Notes under the pieces: model-generated
Database searches by the model: none
What the model saw: only the letters and a program-made list of their open reading frames with translations
Told to the model about the DNA's origin: nothing
Position numbers and translations under genes: made by a program
Assembly: GCA_021396245.1 (NCBI GenBank)
Contig: WNYE01000043.1
Location: 124,001 to 188,000, forward strand
Reading direction: 5' to 3'
From: Sporothrix humicola
Lineage: Eukaryota > Ascomycota > Sordariomycetes > Ophiostomatales > Ophiostomataceae
Length of the DNA: 64,000 nucleotides
Shown here: one piece after another, positions 52,861 through 63,562 of the stretch
How the letters are laid out: each line of letters starts with the position of its first letter
How positions within the stretch are numbered: the first letter of the stretch is position 1

Positions 52861-55800
52861 ATGGCCGGCACAGACACCCCATGGGCTCGTCTGGACCAGA
52901 CATTTGCTTTCCAGGGGTCGGACGACGACGAAGAGGATGATGGCGGGCTCCATGGCTATGGTTACGATGGAGGCGGCGAGGGGAGCAGAAAGGGTTCAGT
53001 TGCGACGATCGTGATCGGCCACGAACCACAGCCACAGTCCTTGCAATATCAACAACAGCAACAATACCAGCAGTACCAGCAGCACCAGCAGCACCAACAG
53101 CCTCAACATCACAGCAACAACAGCAACAACAATACCCACCACCGCACCGCAACAACTTTAACAACTTCCACGACTTCTACAGCATCTACCATTACACCAG
53201 CCAACGCCGGCCAGACTGGGCACCAGCGCCAAGCATCACAACTATCTACATCCACACAGCAACAACAACAACATCAGCAGCACCGGCCACGGCCATCTCT
53301 CGACGAGCAGTACGCAACAAAACCCCTACCGCCAGTACCGCAAAAAGGAAGACTGCAAAAATCAGCAAGCAGTCGCTCAAGCCGACCAAGCGACAAACAC
53401 CACCATCACCGATCACAACCGTCTACCTCGTCACTGGCCTCTTCCGTCTCGTCCTTCAACGTGCAGCCCGGAGGTGCAGCCGACGTTGGAGGCTTTGCCT
53501 CGTTATCACTCACGCGCGGCGGTTCTGTTTCATCACCGACTACGTTGCTGCGGCCAGCGCAGAGCTCGGCGGGCTGGTTTTCTTCTGCATCACAACACAG
53601 ACCGCAGCAGAAAGAAGCTGCTCCCGCGGGACGCATTGTCATCGAACCGCCAGCTCTCGCACCCTTGGATCTTCCGCCATTAACCGCACCTCCAACACAC
53701 ACTCTGCTTGCTGCCACCGCAAGCAATCCAAACGCCCGCCCTATTACGCCTCTTGCACAACCACCTCTCATGGCGCCACTCGCTCTTCCACCGCTCAAGC
53801 CTCGCTCACGGGGTTCTGGGGCGCCGTCTTCCTCTTCCTCGCATCTACCGACATCACCCCGAACAGCACCACATGGCGATGCCGTCTCACTTTTTTCTGT
53901 TCGAAGCATGGGCAGTGCAAACACAACCACAGCCGCCTCTGCGCAAAATAGTGTCACTCGAGATGACACCTCATCCATGTACAGCGAACGCCGTGTACCC
54001 ACCAACAAAGCAAAGCACAGCTCGTCTTTACCCTCACTCTCATCGTTTTCCTCCGCTTCACGGCTCAAGCCCGCTGCAGCGGTGCCTGGCAAGGCTGTCC
54101 GCAAATTCATGCGCATGGCCGGCAAGGCTGCCAGCTCTGCGAAAGATGCAATGAAGGGGCCCCTTCATACTCACAACAATGGCAGCACACCGTCTGTTGG
54201 CTCTCACTCAGCTGGAGGCACGCCTTCCATAACCGTGACAACACCCGTTCCGTCGCCCATGATGTCGCCCATGGTCTCGCCACGGCCGCCGCAATCTTCC
54301 TCTGGCGCGGATCCATCAACAGCCGTCAAGCCGACCATGGTTCCCCGGCGCCGGTCCATGAGCAAAATCAGCCAGCTCACAGGCTTGGATGTGGGTAGCG
54401 TCAGTGGTGGAAGTACGGGAGTGAGCAATGCCAATGTCGGTGCTCTTCGCCGGAGTCAGTCGGCCGATACGCCCATGGGAAGAGGCCATGCGCCAAGGTC
54501 GTCTGCGTCTTCGGCCTCGAATGTGCCTGCATCAAAGATTCTTTCGCCTACCCTGACGACGGCATCCGCACCAACACCAAGCATATGGAACACGAGCACG
54601 TTCAATAGTGACGACGAGAACGATTCGGACGAAAAGGATGACGAGTACACAGTGGACGACGGGCTGAGTGAGCGCGAAAGCAGTATTTCTAGCAGGAGTC
54701 CGGTCCCTTCAGCCTCAGTAGACGATACAGTAAATGCTGCCGACATACTAGATCCTGCAACGGCTTCACTTCTCCGGTCTCTTTCTCAGACTTCCAGCCA
54801 GCCACCACAAGTGTTCCAGCCAATGCCTCGGCTGCAACTCAGCCAGCAAACCAGCCCGCCGATGGCATCAGATCACCAGCGTACTCTGCTACCACCAAAC
54901 CGCCTCCTCAAGATCAAGCGGTACAGCGACCCGACAATGGCGCCGATTATCGAGCACCCTGACGATACGTCCAACCCATCTGGCAGCAACAGCAGCCGTG
55001 CCAGCAGTCGTTACAGCACCCATGAAGCCAACATCACTCCCGAAGCCAACGAGGAAGACGCTGCTGCGTTTATTCCAAGTCGCCCCGCACCAGTCCCAGT
55101 CCGGTCTCCTTCACCAACACCTGTCGCATCACCTACCCAGGCGTCAATGCTATCTCTCACCATCTTCCCTACCGTCCCCTCAATCTCGGCCACCACCTTG
55201 GCCAAACACATTCCTACCATTCGACTCTTCCCTAGCTCTGCCGACAACCAGGCCTCTGCCACAAGTCCTGTATCTCCCTCGTCTGCTACGGCATCGCCTA
55301 TCACTCACTCGTCCTCCTCTGCGTCTGCACCACGCAAGATTCCTCTCCCCACATCCTCAGATATCAGCAACCCTTGGCCGACAAGCCCGCCGCCACGTCC
55401 ACCACCGCCGCCTCCTCTGCACCCAATAAATGCTTCCGCTCCGGAGACCGAGGCGGTCGAAACTCCCACGGAAGTTGCTGAGAAGCGTCTCAGTGGAACC
55501 GGTTCTTCAGCCATGTTCCGGACGGTGCAGTGGGGTCAGATGGCCGACCAGTCCCGGTCATCCTCGTCAACACCCACCGGCAACCGCCTCTCTCTCCATG
55601 CTCGCACCAAGAGCAACGGCTCGGCCAGCGAAAGCATTGCCACCAGCATTGCCACGAGCGTCGCCAACAGCAGCACGAGCGGATCCAGTGCATTGAGCAG
55701 TACTGTGGCCAGCACCATTGGCAGCAGCAACCGCAGTGCTGGTTTCGGAAGCTTCAGCTCTGCCAGCACAGCGTCCAACCGGCACTCCTACCAGCTCCAG

Positions 55801-56541
55801 TCTCCTCCTCTTCCACCGCCGCCTCCCAGCTACCCTCTTCCGCCCCCCCCAACAACCACGATGCCCTTAACTGCCATGCCTATGACGATGTCTCCTCCCA
55901 CGCAAAGCGCTTTCGACCACGATGACGACGAGGGTGGTGCGCGCATGATGGCGGCCCGTATGATGAAGAAGGCCGCCTCCCGTGATAGCGTGCGCTGGCG
56001 GCCAACCGCTCTGGGCAAGTCGTTCTTCCGCAGAGAGTCATCTCCTGGACCGGGCGGATCTTCTTCGCCTACCAACAGCGGCCCGACATCACAAGCTTCC
56101 ACCAGCCCACCGACTTCTGGCGGTGGTCTTCGGAGCAGTCTGTCCACACGCAGCAGCCTGTCCGCAACAACACTGCTGGCCGCTCAGCGCGTGGCTCAGA
56201 CGACCCGCAAGGCCGTCGAGGCCGTTAGTGAGAGCAGCGGTGGCAGCAGCAGCGCGGCGGCACGGCAGCACGAGCTCGAGATGGAGAAGTGGCGCGAGGA
56301 CCTGCGCAGCCGCATCCGGATGATTCCCGAAGGCGGCGAGGTTGCAGTTGCGAGCGAGGCGCCGATGACGCAGGACATGGCATCTCCTCCGCCTGTACCG
56401 GCACCAGCACCGCCACTGGGACTGACATCACCCACATTGCAGCAACAAAAGCCAGAGGTGCAAGCCACTGTCCACGAAATCCGCAATACACCACCCATCC
56501 ACAACAACAGCAACAACAACGGCTTCGGCGGCATGATCTAA
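52861..56541 (+). CDS. Large Ser/Thr/Pro/Gln-rich disordered protein of unknown function
   Basis: 1226 aa, single exon, ATG at 52861 (context GTCGCCATGG). The N-terminus MAGTDTPWARLDQTFAFQGS then DDDEEDDGG looks conserved. Residues about 60-95 form a Gln/His/Asn prion-like tract. Most of the protein is low-complexity Ser/Pro/Thr, with poly-Pro runs (PPPRPPPPPPLHP, PPLPPPPPSYPLPPPP) that could bind SH3, WW or profilin. More ordered-looking islands are AAAVPGKAVRKFMRMAGKAA, PRRRSMSKISQLTGLDVG, RLLKIKRYSDPTMAP, ASRDSVRWRPTALGKSFFRR and RQHELEMEKWREDLRSRIRM near the C-terminus (a short helix). There is no membrane span. The overall plan suggests a cytoskeletal, polarity or signalling scaffold, which is inference only. 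Confidence 0.82.
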   Translation: MAGTDTPWARLDQTFAFQGSDDDEEDDGGLHGYGYDGGGEGSRKGSVATIVIGHEPQPQSLQYQQQQQYQQYQQHQQHQQPQHHSNNSNNNTHHRTATTLTTSTTSTASTITPANAGQTGHQRQASQLSTSTQQQQQHQQHRPRPSLDEQYATKPLPPVPQKGRLQKSASSRSSRPSDKHHHHRSQPSTSSLASSVSSFNVQPGGAADVGGFASLSLTRGGSVSSPTTLLRPAQSSAGWFSSASQHRPQQKEAAPAGRIVIEPPALAPLDLPPLTAPPTHTLLAATASNPNARPITPLAQPPLMAPLALPPLKPRSRGSGAPSSSSSHLPTSPRTAPHGDAVSLFSVRSMGSANTTTAASAQNSVTRDDTSSMYSERRVPTNKAKHSSSLPSLSSFSSASRLKPAAAVPGKAVRKFMRMAGKAASSAKDAMKGPLHTHNNGSTPSVGSHSAGGTPSITVTTPVPSPMMSPMVSPRPPQSSSGADPSTAVKPTMVPRRRSMSKISQLTGLDVGSVSGGSTGVSNANVGALRRSQSADTPMGRGHAPRSSASSASNVPASKILSPTLTTASAPTPSIWNTSTFNSDDENDSDEKDDEYTVDDGLSERESSISSRSPVPSASVDDTVNAADILDPATASLLRSLSQTSSQPPQVFQPMPRLQLSQQTSPPMASDHQRTLLPPNRLLKIKRYSDPTMAPIIEHPDDTSNPSGSNSSRASSRYSTHEANITPEANEEDAAAFIPSRPAPVPVRSPSPTPVASPTQASMLSLTIFPTVPSISATTLAKHIPTIRLFPSSADNQASATSPVSPSSATASPITHSSSSASAPRKIPLPTSSDISNPWPTSPPPRPPPPPPLHPINASAPETEAVETPTEVAEKRLSGTGSSAMFRTVQWGQMADQSRSSSSTPTGNRLSLHARTKSNGSASESIATSIATSVANSSTSGSSALSSTVASTIGSSNRSAGFGSFSSASTASNRHSYQLQSPPLPPPPPSYPLPPPPTTTMPLTAMPMTMSPPTQSAFDHDDDEGGARMMAARMMKKAASRDSVRWRPTALGKSFFRRESSPGPGGSSSPTNSGPTSQASTSPPTSGGGLRSSLSTRSSLSATTLLAAQRVAQTTRKAVEAVSESSGGSSSAAARQHELEMEKWREDLRSRIRMIPEGGEVAVASEAPMTQDMASPPPVPAPAPPLGLTSPTLQQQKPEVQATVHEIRNTPPIHNNSNNNGFGGMI

Positions 56542-57369
56542 GCCCAGATACTCGCAGGCCACAATTTCAAAAGTTCTCAGTTCTCTTTTCCTACTTATTT
56601 CCTTCACTTGCGATAATTTTTTTTTCTCATCTGTTTCCATTTTTTCAAAACCTGATCTGCCTCACGGCGTTGTTCTTTTCATTTGTTTGTATTTACACTA
56701 TTTCCTCTTCTTGTCGTTGGTTTCACCCTCTCTTTTCTTTCTTTTCTTCGCATAATTCCCCCACAACGCATTGCAAAAGAGCGGTTTTCTCCTTGGTCTT
56801 CTCTTTCCTGTGTCCTTTAGTCCTTTAGTTTCTTCTCATGTCAACAAAACTTTGCAACTCTCACTCTTCTGGCGTCTTTTGTTTACACCACCACACAGTT
56901 ACTACATCACGTCTCCTCTAATGACGTTAATATCTCACAGTTTACACATTTTTTGGTGTTCAATCTTTTTTGTATTTGTACGCTCTGGTATTTATTTGAC
57001 GGAATGGGTTCTGACGAAGGAGAGGAAAAAAAGGAAACCAAGAATGAGGGAAAGGAAAACAAGAGGGAATCATGAAAACAGAAAGACGTTATAGACGTTA
57101 ATTTAGAAAGCAAGCCAAACAAAACAATAGGGAATCTCGTTTTCGAAGCAAAAAAGACAAATGGAAAAGGCCAAAACGTGACAATGGAAAAACAAAAAGT
57201 CAAAAGTAAATCGTCAAAGATCGTCCAAACTCATCCAATATCCAATAATCAAATCAATAGGCAACCAAAAAAGGCCTTAGATATCGTCAACGTGCCAAAA
57301 AAAGACACTCAATAGACTCATTATATATATTTCAAGATCACATGGTGCATCCATACAAATCTCTCTCTC
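56542..57369. other. Convergent 3' spacer
   Basis: 828 bp between opposite stops. T-rich near 56600-56760, purine-rich near 57000-57200. No gene seen. Confidence 0.6.
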
Positions 57370-59403
57370 TCATATATCTACCAGCCAGGGTAGATCGCGG
57401 TCGCTCAAGTATGTGCAGGTGAAGTAGGTGATGCTGTCGTGGGGGCCGTTGCCGCCGCCATTGCCGCCGCCGCCGCTGCTGCCGTGGCCACTGCTGGACT
57501 TGCCGCCCGCGACGTCCAGCTCGAGGCCACTGCCCATCAGTGGCCGCACAATCTCGCGCGCCAGGGCCTTGAGCTCGTCGATGCGCTTTTCGAACCGGCG
57601 GAGGTTGTCGCGCGTATAAAGGTCGGGCGACAATTTGAGGAAGCGCTTGCATTCTTCGTGGCCGAGGTACGACGGCGCAGGAGCCAAACCAAGAATGCGG
57701 TATGTGCGGCCGAGCGAGGAGAGGGGCGGAGAGAGGGCCGGGACGAGCGCATTGCGTACATGGAGCGTCAAGGCTGTCTCCTGGTGGTGGCGACCTGAGC
57801 CTGAAGATGAAGATGAAGACGACGAGGCGCGGTCGTGACGTGAGCTGCCGCCTCCCCTGTTGTGATGCTGGCTTCGATGGTGATGGCCGTAGCGGTCGCC
57901 AGTGGCGCCTGCGCCGCGCCGCTCGGGGATCATCACCTTGGGATCGCCGCCCATTGGGGGTGTAGTATTGTCGGCAAGCCACTGTCGGAACAAGGACACA
58001 GCCAGCCAGTCGACGTAGGCAGTGGACGGAGCAACGCGCTCGCCGCCGCGTGTAGTCAGGTGCAGACGGAACAAGCGAGCCTCGACACGGGACACGGCTT
58101 CTGCAAGTTCGTCAACCTTGTCCTCGATCAGATCAAGAACCGAGTCGGGCATAGCGGCGCGCAGGCTGCGTTCGCCTGCTGGCCACTGGCCGACCACATG
58201 CACGAGCGCTTCCTGGAAAATTACACGCGACCGTGCCATGTACCCTAGCCGCAAGTAGCTGATGGGATACTTTGCAATCTGGCGCCACAGACGGCTCTGG
58301 AACTGCAGCAGGTGGTGGTCGACACGCGGGCCGACAAAGGCGAGCGCATCGTATTCGTCCGCGACGGCCAAAAGCGATTTGCACTGGACATAGGCATCGG
58401 CAATGTTGACGCCGTCCAGAACTGGCGGGTAGTTGTACATAATGCGGAAGAGATTGTCGTAGTCGCGGAGGAGATCGACTTCGTCAGGTGTCGGGGGTGG
58501 GAGGAGGGGAGAAGAGGTGTTGTAGCCGCCATAGCCGCCGTGGTGGCTGGCGTGTCGAGAGGAAGAGTGTGAGAGAGCCAGGTTGGCTACTGATCGGAAG
58601 AAGCTCGGGTTGCTGTGTGTCGGGGCCGCCTTGCTGCCGTTGCTGCCTCCAGCGCCGCGGTATGAATAGGAGTTGTTGACATTCGTGGGTCCGCCGCCGA
58701 AAATCGATTGAGGAGCATCTGCTGCCGTTGTTGCCGTCCTGCTGCTGCTGCTTTCTTCCTTCTGGACTAGGATCGGCTTGTCGTGGTCGCCCTCTCCCAT
58801 GTCCAGCTCGTATCTCCACCTCTGGCGTACCTGGCCGTTCGAAGGCATGGAGCTGGTCGTTTGTGCTTCTCTGCCACTTTCACTTCCACTCCTGCTGCTT
58901 CCACCTGCCCCAACCCGTGCAACCTCGCCTCCACTTGTCAGGGCCCTCGAGTCTCCTGCGCTGGGCAGCTCTTCGCTGCGACCGATCACTTGCGCTCGTG
59001 ACCACTCTTTGCTTGTGCTGGCCTCGAAAAAGCCCGAACACCGGGCGAGCGTATCGCGGTGTAGAAGATATCGGTTCTCATGGCCGGAGCGCACACGCAC
59101 CACAATCTCGACATCGCCGGTGTTTGTAAAGACGGGGAACTCGTTTAGCTGGGCATAGGGAGAGGACGAGGACGAGCCGCCGATATGGCTCCGATTGTAG
59201 CGCCGAGAGCGGGTAGACGAGGTGTGTCCATCTCTGTGACCGCCACCACCTGCCACGGAAGCAGCAGATGGCGGTGACGGACCACTATGGCTGTGGCTGT
59301 GGCCGTGTCCGTGGCCGCCACTACTGTTGACCCCGACGAGGGAAGTGGCGCCCCGGATGGCGAGAGAGTTGGAGTAAAAGTGCTGGTCTGGTTGGGAGAC
59401 CAT
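57370..59403 (-). CDS. BTB/POZ-domain protein with a large insertion inside the BTB fold
   Basis: 677 aa, single exon, ATG at 59403. A Gly/His/Ser-rich N-terminus includes GGHGHGHSHSHSG, a possible metal-binding run. The BTB fold starts at about 94 (TNTGDVEIVVRVRSGHENRY, then LLHRDTLARCSGFFEASTSK). It is interrupted by a Ser/Gly-rich insert of about 150-180 residues. It seems to resume around 310 with LLRDYDNLFRIMYNYPPVLD and AYVQCKSLLAVADEYDALAF. A helical C-terminal domain follows (ISYLRLGYMARSRVIFQEAL, VLDLIEDKVDELAEAVSRVE), with further Ser/His-rich inserts. It ends TYFTCTYLSDRDLPWLVDI. BTB proteins of this layout are common in Pezizomycotina. Cul3 adaptor function is possible but unproven. 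Confidence 0.85.
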   Translation of the reverse strand: MVSQPDQHFYSNSLAIRGATSLVGVNSSGGHGHGHSHSHSGPSPPSAASVAGGGGHRDGHTSSTRSRRYNRSHIGGSSSSSPYAQLNEFPVFTNTGDVEIVVRVRSGHENRYLLHRDTLARCSGFFEASTSKEWSRAQVIGRSEELPSAGDSRALTSGGEVARVGAGGSSRSGSESGREAQTTSSMPSNGQVRQRWRYELDMGEGDHDKPILVQKEESSSSRTATTAADAPQSIFGGGPTNVNNSYSYRGAGGSNGSKAAPTHSNPSFFRSVANLALSHSSSRHASHHGGYGGYNTSSPLLPPPTPDEVDLLRDYDNLFRIMYNYPPVLDGVNIADAYVQCKSLLAVADEYDALAFVGPRVDHHLLQFQSRLWRQIAKYPISYLRLGYMARSRVIFQEALVHVVGQWPAGERSLRAAMPDSVLDLIEDKVDELAEAVSRVEARLFRLHLTTRGGERVAPSTAYVDWLAVSLFRQWLADNTTPPMGGDPKVMIPERRGAGATGDRYGHHHRSQHHNRGGGSSRHDRASSSSSSSSGSGRHHQETALTLHVRNALVPALSPPLSSLGRTYRILGLAPAPSYLGHEECKRFLKLSPDLYTRDNLRRFEKRIDELKALAREIVRPLMGSGLELDVAGGKSSSGHGSSGGGGNGGGNGPHDSITYFTCTYLSDRDLPWLVDI

Positions 59404-62400
59404 GGGGAATCGGTGAGGCGCCGGCGAGGCGCGAGCGAAGCCAGCCGAACACGGAGGCTAATGGAGACGGATGATGTTGGGCGGCGGTAGCTCCCGCAAG
59501 CTATGCGCCAGATAGAGCGCGATAGTAGGCGCCGGTCTGTTTTTGTTCGAGATATTGCGTTGCTGAAGCTCTGTCCGCCGTCTGTGCACTCTAGATATTC
59601 GTGAGGCGAAGCTGTCGCAGAAGCGTGAATGTCGTGAGTGGTCGCGGGATAGCTGATAGAGCCGTGCTGGAAGTGAGATATGACGGTGGCAGTATCGTGA
59701 GGACGTAAGAATGGAAGTGACTCGACAATAGCAAACTCAAAGCTGGTCGGCAAAGTGGTGACTCGTGTCGCAACCGGCCTCCTGCAGGTCGCGAAAAAAA
59801 GATAAACAAGCAAAGCAATTAGGCCGGGATATTTTTGGGGAGGAGCTTCTGCTATCGTGTCGCAACGCCGTGCAAGGCAAAATGCATGGGCCCGGATTTT
59901 GCTGCTTTTGCTGCCTTTTGCTGGTGAAAAAAGGAGGGGAGGCCGCCTCTTGGGGATCTGCTTCTGCTTGTGGTTGGTGGCAGCGTGCAGGTGCAGGCGT
60001 GCATTCGCTCTTCGTTCTTTTATTCGTGCATATAAACTGGGCTGCTGGGGGGCGCTGTTGCAGTGTGCCTTGCTTGTCTTTGCAGGTGGGAATCGATGGG
60101 AAGACGACGGAGAAGCGAAAGGAAAGAGAAAAGAAGGAAGAAAGAAAACAAAAGAACAATACAGACGACGACGAAACAAAACAAAAACAAAAAAGTCGAG
60201 AGTTGCAAAGAGGGGCAGACGCGACTGAAAAAAAGGAGTCACGCAGACAAGAGTGTGCGACTTTCACATGGACGAGCGACAGGGGCAGGATGGCAAGGCG
60301 GGATAGGAGCTGAGTTGACCATAAGAATTCGAGAGACGGAGACTGAAGAACAGAGGGCGAGAAGGCGAATGAAGATAAAAAAAAAGAGTGTGTGTGAGAG
60401 AGAAGGGAAGAAACGAAGGAGGAGACGAGATGGGGACTGTCGATTGGATGGGGCGACAGGGGAAACACATCCAGACCAAGAAAAGAGGGAAGGAACGAAG
60501 CAGCAAACATCGCCCCCCTCACCTTTCTGGCGTTTCTGGGAAGGAAAGAAGCAAGAACATCCTCGGAGCCAATCTTTTGGGAAGGCCCAAGCCTATGGAT
60601 ATCAGAATTTTGACAAGGAGACCAGACTACGGACTCGGGAAACTGCAAACTGCAAGCAAGAAGCGGGAAACTACAAACTGCAAGCAAGAAGCGGCAAACG
60701 ACAGCCCAAACAATGGCAAAAGGCACATGGCGATCCACGAGGGAAGGAGTGACTGGATGAAGTTGTTTCCCTTTTCTTTGGCTATTATTGCATCGTGCCT
60801 GAGATGGGAAAGTGCAAACCGGCGGTAAACTTAAATGCCAGGCAGGTACGGACCAGGCACACCTGCCTCCTCGTGGATCTGCTTTAAACAGCAAGTACGC
60901 CACATCTGTCGATGCTTCTTCGATGCACTCGTCACTTCTGGGCCGTTCTTGTCAACGACGGATTACTCTATCCTCTTCTCCGTCCGCTTTCACTGCCTGG
61001 CGACTGTGGCTGGCCTCGTGCAGAAACAGGACAGTCCATGAGGCTGTGTGCATGCGAGCGGCTGCAGTCGGGAGCACAGAAGCACTGTAGGCTTTCTGCA
61101 TACCCTTTTTTGTTGAGGAAAAAGCAAAAAATGGCAGACAAAAGAGCAAAGAAAAGAGTCGTCTTATAACGAATCGGTTTCTCACGGGAATAGAAGCACG
61201 TCTGTTCAGATACCTTTTCCTCAAAGACAATCCTACCCTGTCTGTCTTCTCGATGGCCAAATGCCTTCCCTCACCAGTCTCTCGCCTTTTTCTCACACAG
61301 TTCTGTTCTTGGGCCATCTTTGCAACGTGATTGGTCCTGCTCTTGTCTGTGTCTGGACGCTGTGGTGGGTAGCGGGTGGCCATGCGTCTTTCGCTCTCGA
61401 TTGGTCAGTTGAGTAGAGAGAAAAGAGGAGCAAGCAGAAAGTGTCCAAGCGTCTCTTTGGTGGAGAGACAGAGAGACAGAAGAAAGACTGACGAAAAGAG
61501 ACAAGGGGGATTTGGTGAGAAGGCCCTCAAGGCCCTCTTCGCTCATTAAAACTCCACTTCAACTCACGCGTCCGACCGATGGCCGGCGAGAGTCGACGTG
61601 ACCGGGACAGAGGAACACGCAATATCCATGACAGATGGGGCGTGGTCTTGGGAGATAAGGTTACTACTTGCTGAAAATGTGTTTTCTCGACTTTGTTTCT
61701 TCTTCTTTTAGCACGGAACGTGATGCTTGTATGAGGGTTATGCAGGGGCTCTTCCTGCCTCAGATCTGCCCGCGTGCCTTTTTCATCCCAGGAGACAGAC
61801 TTCTGTAGCCGTTTGACGTGCATATTGGCATGAACAAGTGCCAGGTTCGGCCAGGCCTGTTTTTATGTGGCTCTATGGGACTTTTCGCGATGGAAATTTA
61901 CAAGGAAGCTGTTTCAATGATAATAATAACACTTGATTTGACGGAGTTTGCAGTCGTCCTATATAAATACAGTATGCAATAAAGCAGTAAAAATGAACGC
62001 GAAATGCGAATAGACGAAATGAACTAGAGCAAATCAGAGACCCTGTTTGACTCCAGAAACTTTTGGATACCTGCCATAGCTTTCGATAAATGCAAAGAAA
62101 GAATAAAAAGAAAACAACAAATCAATGCATGAAAAGATAGAAAAGAAAAGAAAATCCGGCTGATTACCTTGACGCTGTTTTTTTGTCGATTCTGTTGCTT
62201 GTTGTAGATGTTTGCCGTTGGCCGCTGCTGTTGTTTGCCGTGTTCCTTTGAAAAGCAGGAAAAAAAAACGCCGTGTTCCCCGATAATTGAATAAAAAGAC
62301 GCTCGAAATCCGTCCCGAGAGTTGCGCCGCCACCGGTTACCTCCAAGTCGCTGCGTCGCCCTGCGCTGCCCAGAATAAAAAAAGACCCGTATTCGAAATA

Positions 62401-62536
62401 AGAAAGATGCAGTAAAGAGAAGAAAGAAAAGACGATAAATGGAAGCCCGATGCAATAAGACGCCGTTCGGTCGCTCAATTGGTTGGAATCGAGCTCAAAT
62501 GATTGGTAGATCGGTCGGAAGGTGGATTCGTGTTCG
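59404..62536. other. 3.1-kb intergenic region: promoter of the BTB gene and 3' side of the next gene
   Basis: No supportable gene. 59900-60400 contains A/G-rich tracts on the plus strand, that is pyrimidine tracts on the transcribed side. A tandem 28-bp duplication lies at 60640-60695. Near 61900-62000 the sequence is AT-rich and fits a transcript end. Overlapping long minus-strand frames near 59145-60903 are Ser/Phe/Leu-rich and start without an ATG, so I treat them as chance. Confidence 0.5.
60640..60695. repeat. Tandem duplication of a 28-bp unit
   Basis: Two adjacent 28-bp copies (60640-60667 and 60668-60695) containing AACTGCAAGCAAGAAGCGG differ at two positions. It lies about 1.2 kb upstream of the BTB gene. 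Confidence 0.8.
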
Positions 62537-63562
62537 TTACATGTCCATCTCGACGTCAGTGGGAGCAGGCGCAGCAACAGTTGCCGGTGCGGCCGTTGGC
62601 GATTCGGTAGGGATGGGCGTGCCCGCGGCAGCCATGGTCTGCTCGCCGTCGAACATGGGAGGCGACGACTTGAGGTTGGCGAGCGCGCGCTGCGGGTTGC
62701 TGCTGACAAGGCGGCCCTGGCGCAGGTTCTCGGCAAAGAGGAAGTAGCCCTCGCGCGCCTCGACGAGGTACGACTCCAGACCCTTGCTTTCCAGCAGGAT
62801 CTTGGGGTCCGTCACAGGGTAGTGGTTGCCAATGTAGCGCGCCCAGCCGCGAGCGGCCGCCTGGATGTGCTCGTCCTCGCTAAGGCGGTTCCAGCCAATG
62901 CCGAGGTGGAAGGTGAAGTCGTCAATGACGGGCTGCGAGGGGCCGCCGCCAGCAACAGAGTCGGGCGATTGGTCGCGCAGAGTGCGCGTAGGGCTGGACC
63001 GGTTGCTGGGTGTGCCCTCTTGCGATGCGACGTGGGCTGAGAGGTCGAGGCGCGAAGACTTGTGGCTGCGAAGGGACGGGCGGTCTTGCGATTGGAGCCG
63101 CTGCTCGCGGAGAGCCTCCTCTTTTCTCGTGGCCTCGAGCGCGGCGGCCCGCTCTTCGAGCCACGTGCCGGATTGGTTGCCGGCCTCGTGGACGTAGCCG
63201 CTGCCCTTCTTGATGAGGACCATGCCGGGACCATACTCCCACTCGTCCTCGTCCTCCTTGACAGGCTCAACGGCAGGGGGTGCCTTTTCAGGCGAGTCCA
63301 GGTTGACGGCAGCCTCGTCCCGCGACCGCTTGCGGCCACGAGGGAAGGCTACTGGCTTGTGTTGTGACCATGCAGACGGGTTACCAAAAGGCGAGGATTG
63401 CTGCATGGCACAGGGCCGGTCAAAGTGCAGCTGGTGGGCGGGTTGAGTCGTCATAGTGAGGACTGGCGACGTTGTGCGGTGGAAGGACGACATGGCTGGG
63501 GATTTTGTGGTGGAGACAGGGAGTTTTTGAAATGAACTGAGGACAGGATGACAGGAAATCAT
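62537..63562 (-). CDS. Conserved fungal protein with an ordered C-terminal domain, function unknown
   Basis: Up to 341 aa from the ATG at 63562. In-frame ATGs at 63493 (MSSFHRTT...) and 63454 (MTTQPAHQLHFDRP) are possible true starts, giving 318 or 305 aa. The first ~100 residues are disordered, with a basic FPRGRKRSRDEAA nuclear-signal candidate. A short ordered segment, DEWEYGPGMVLIKKGSGYVH then GTWLEERAAALEATRKEEAL, is followed by a Ser-rich linker. The C-terminal block, GIGWNRLSEDEHIQAAARGW through LESKGLESYLVEAREGYFLF to FAENLRQGRLVS, looks well folded. From memory this block is conserved among filamentous ascomycetes, but I know no function. It ends in an Ala/Pro/Thr-rich tail. A nuclear role is a guess from the basic signal. 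Confidence 0.82.
   Translation of the reverse strand: MISCHPVLSSFQKLPVSTTKSPAMSSFHRTTSPVLTMTTQPAHQLHFDRPCAMQQSSPFGNPSAWSQHKPVAFPRGRKRSRDEAAVNLDSPEKAPPAVEPVKEDEDEWEYGPGMVLIKKGSGYVHEAGNQSGTWLEERAAALEATRKEEALREQRLQSQDRPSLRSHKSSRLDLSAHVASQEGTPSNRSSPTRTLRDQSPDSVAGGGPSQPVIDDFTFHLGIGWNRLSEDEHIQAAARGWARYIGNHYPVTDPKILLESKGLESYLVEAREGYFLFAENLRQGRLVSSNPQRALANLKSSPPMFDGEQTMAAAGTPIPTESPTAAPATVAAPAPTDVEMDM

Noticed and set aside
59145..60903. Two overlapping long minus-strand frames upstream of the BTB gene
   Set aside because: They overlap each other or the BTB coding sequence in other frames and are low-complexity; a shadow plus promoter tract explains them.
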